Shown here piece by piece: positions 23,852 to 23,948 of a stretch of DNA of 23,948 bases. The position numbers and the translations under genes were made by a program. The notes under the pieces are model-generated. The model saw only the letters and a list, made by a program, of their open reading frames with translations, searched no databases and had not been told where the DNA came from. The DNA comes from Planctomycetota bacterium. GTDB lineage: Bacteria > Planctomycetota > Planctomycetia > Pirellulales > Pirellulaceae. The first letter of the stretch is position 1, and every line of letters starts with the position of its first letter. The stretch is taken from NCBI GenBank assembly GCA_024274855.1, contig JAJSAJ010000853.1, positions 1-23,948 of the forward strand, written 5' to 3'.

Positions 23852-23948
23852 ATGCGGCGGACATCAAGACGTGTTTTTCTGTGGTTTGTTTCCAGCTCCA
23901 TGTTAGCGATAGCTACAGACGCGTCCGCCGGACTGTTTTCGCACTGCA
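23852..23948 (+). CDS. N-terminus of an exported protein, truncated by window end
   Basis: Thirty-two codons are visible. ATG 23852 is preceded by GGGGGAG at 6-7 nt, a strong ribosome site. The translation starts MRRTSRRVFLWFVSSSMLAI: a basic start, a hydrophobic core, and a small-residue region (ATDASAG) fitting signal peptidase cleavage. No domain can be seen in so short a piece, so no family is assigned. It is on the opposite strand to the sulfatase relic and most genes here. Confidence 0.65.
   Translation, partial: MRRTSRRVFLWFVSSSMLAIATDASAGLFSHC

Noticed and set aside
1..23948. CRISPR arrays, tRNA or rRNA genes, riboswitches, replication origin
   Set aside because: No regularly spaced repeats, cloverleaf-like sequences, rRNA motifs or DnaA-box clusters were recognised by eye on either strand.

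Overview
The window looks like a piece of a Planctomycetota chromosome, probably Pirellulales-like. The reasons are an ECF sigma factor encoded beside large Ser/Thr kinases (one with an anti-sigma zinc finger and a LamG tail, one with an FHA domain), a glycan-degradation cluster with an alpha-L-rhamnosidase, families typical of that phylum (neutral-ceramidase-like, URO-D-like and xylose-isomerase-like proteins, SSS symporters), and many short inverted-repeat elements between genes. Base composition is moderately GC-rich. No rRNA, tRNA, CRISPR array or intact transposase was seen. The organism assignment is inference.

Layout. 1-5127 is a signalling block on the minus strand, transcribed as: ECF sigma factor (5127-4531), zinc-finger/kinase/TM/LamG protein (4159-1766), FHA-kinase (1236 to beyond the left edge). 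5471-6505 is an ApbE-type flavin transferase. 6506-7453 is a gene-poor gap. 7454-20592 is a run of seven minus-strand genes, transcribed as: sugar isomerase/epimerase-like protein, GH78 alpha-L-rhamnosidase, beta-helix protein, transglutaminase-like/SGNH fusion, SSS symporter (interrupted by an in-frame TGA), neutral-ceramidase-like hydrolase, DapA-like aldolase. 20691-21725 (plus) and 21939-22928 (minus) are two convergent URO-D family genes. 22929-23851 is a decayed, repeat-rich stretch with a sulfatase C-terminal relic. A new exported protein begins at 23852.

How the genes could fit together (inference): the GH78 enzyme, beta-helix protein and transglutaminase/SGNH protein all carry apparent signal peptides and would act outside the cytoplasm on a rhamnose-containing polysaccharide. 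The symporter would import a product, and the epimerase-like and aldolase-like proteins would process it. The block resembles a planctomycete polysaccharide-utilisation locus, but no SusC/SusD pair or dedicated regulator is visible. The sigma/kinase block might sense the glycan through LamG, which is speculative.

The most notable observations are: (1) one in-frame TGA that cuts an otherwise intact symporter reading frame 82 codons before its natural end; (2) a roughly 150-bp inverted-repeat element present twice (4386-4533 and 21722-21871) at about 92% identity; (3) other foldback elements, with four gene stop codons lying inside the edges of repeat sequences; (4) an unusual transglutaminase-like/SGNH fusion in the rhamnosidase operon.
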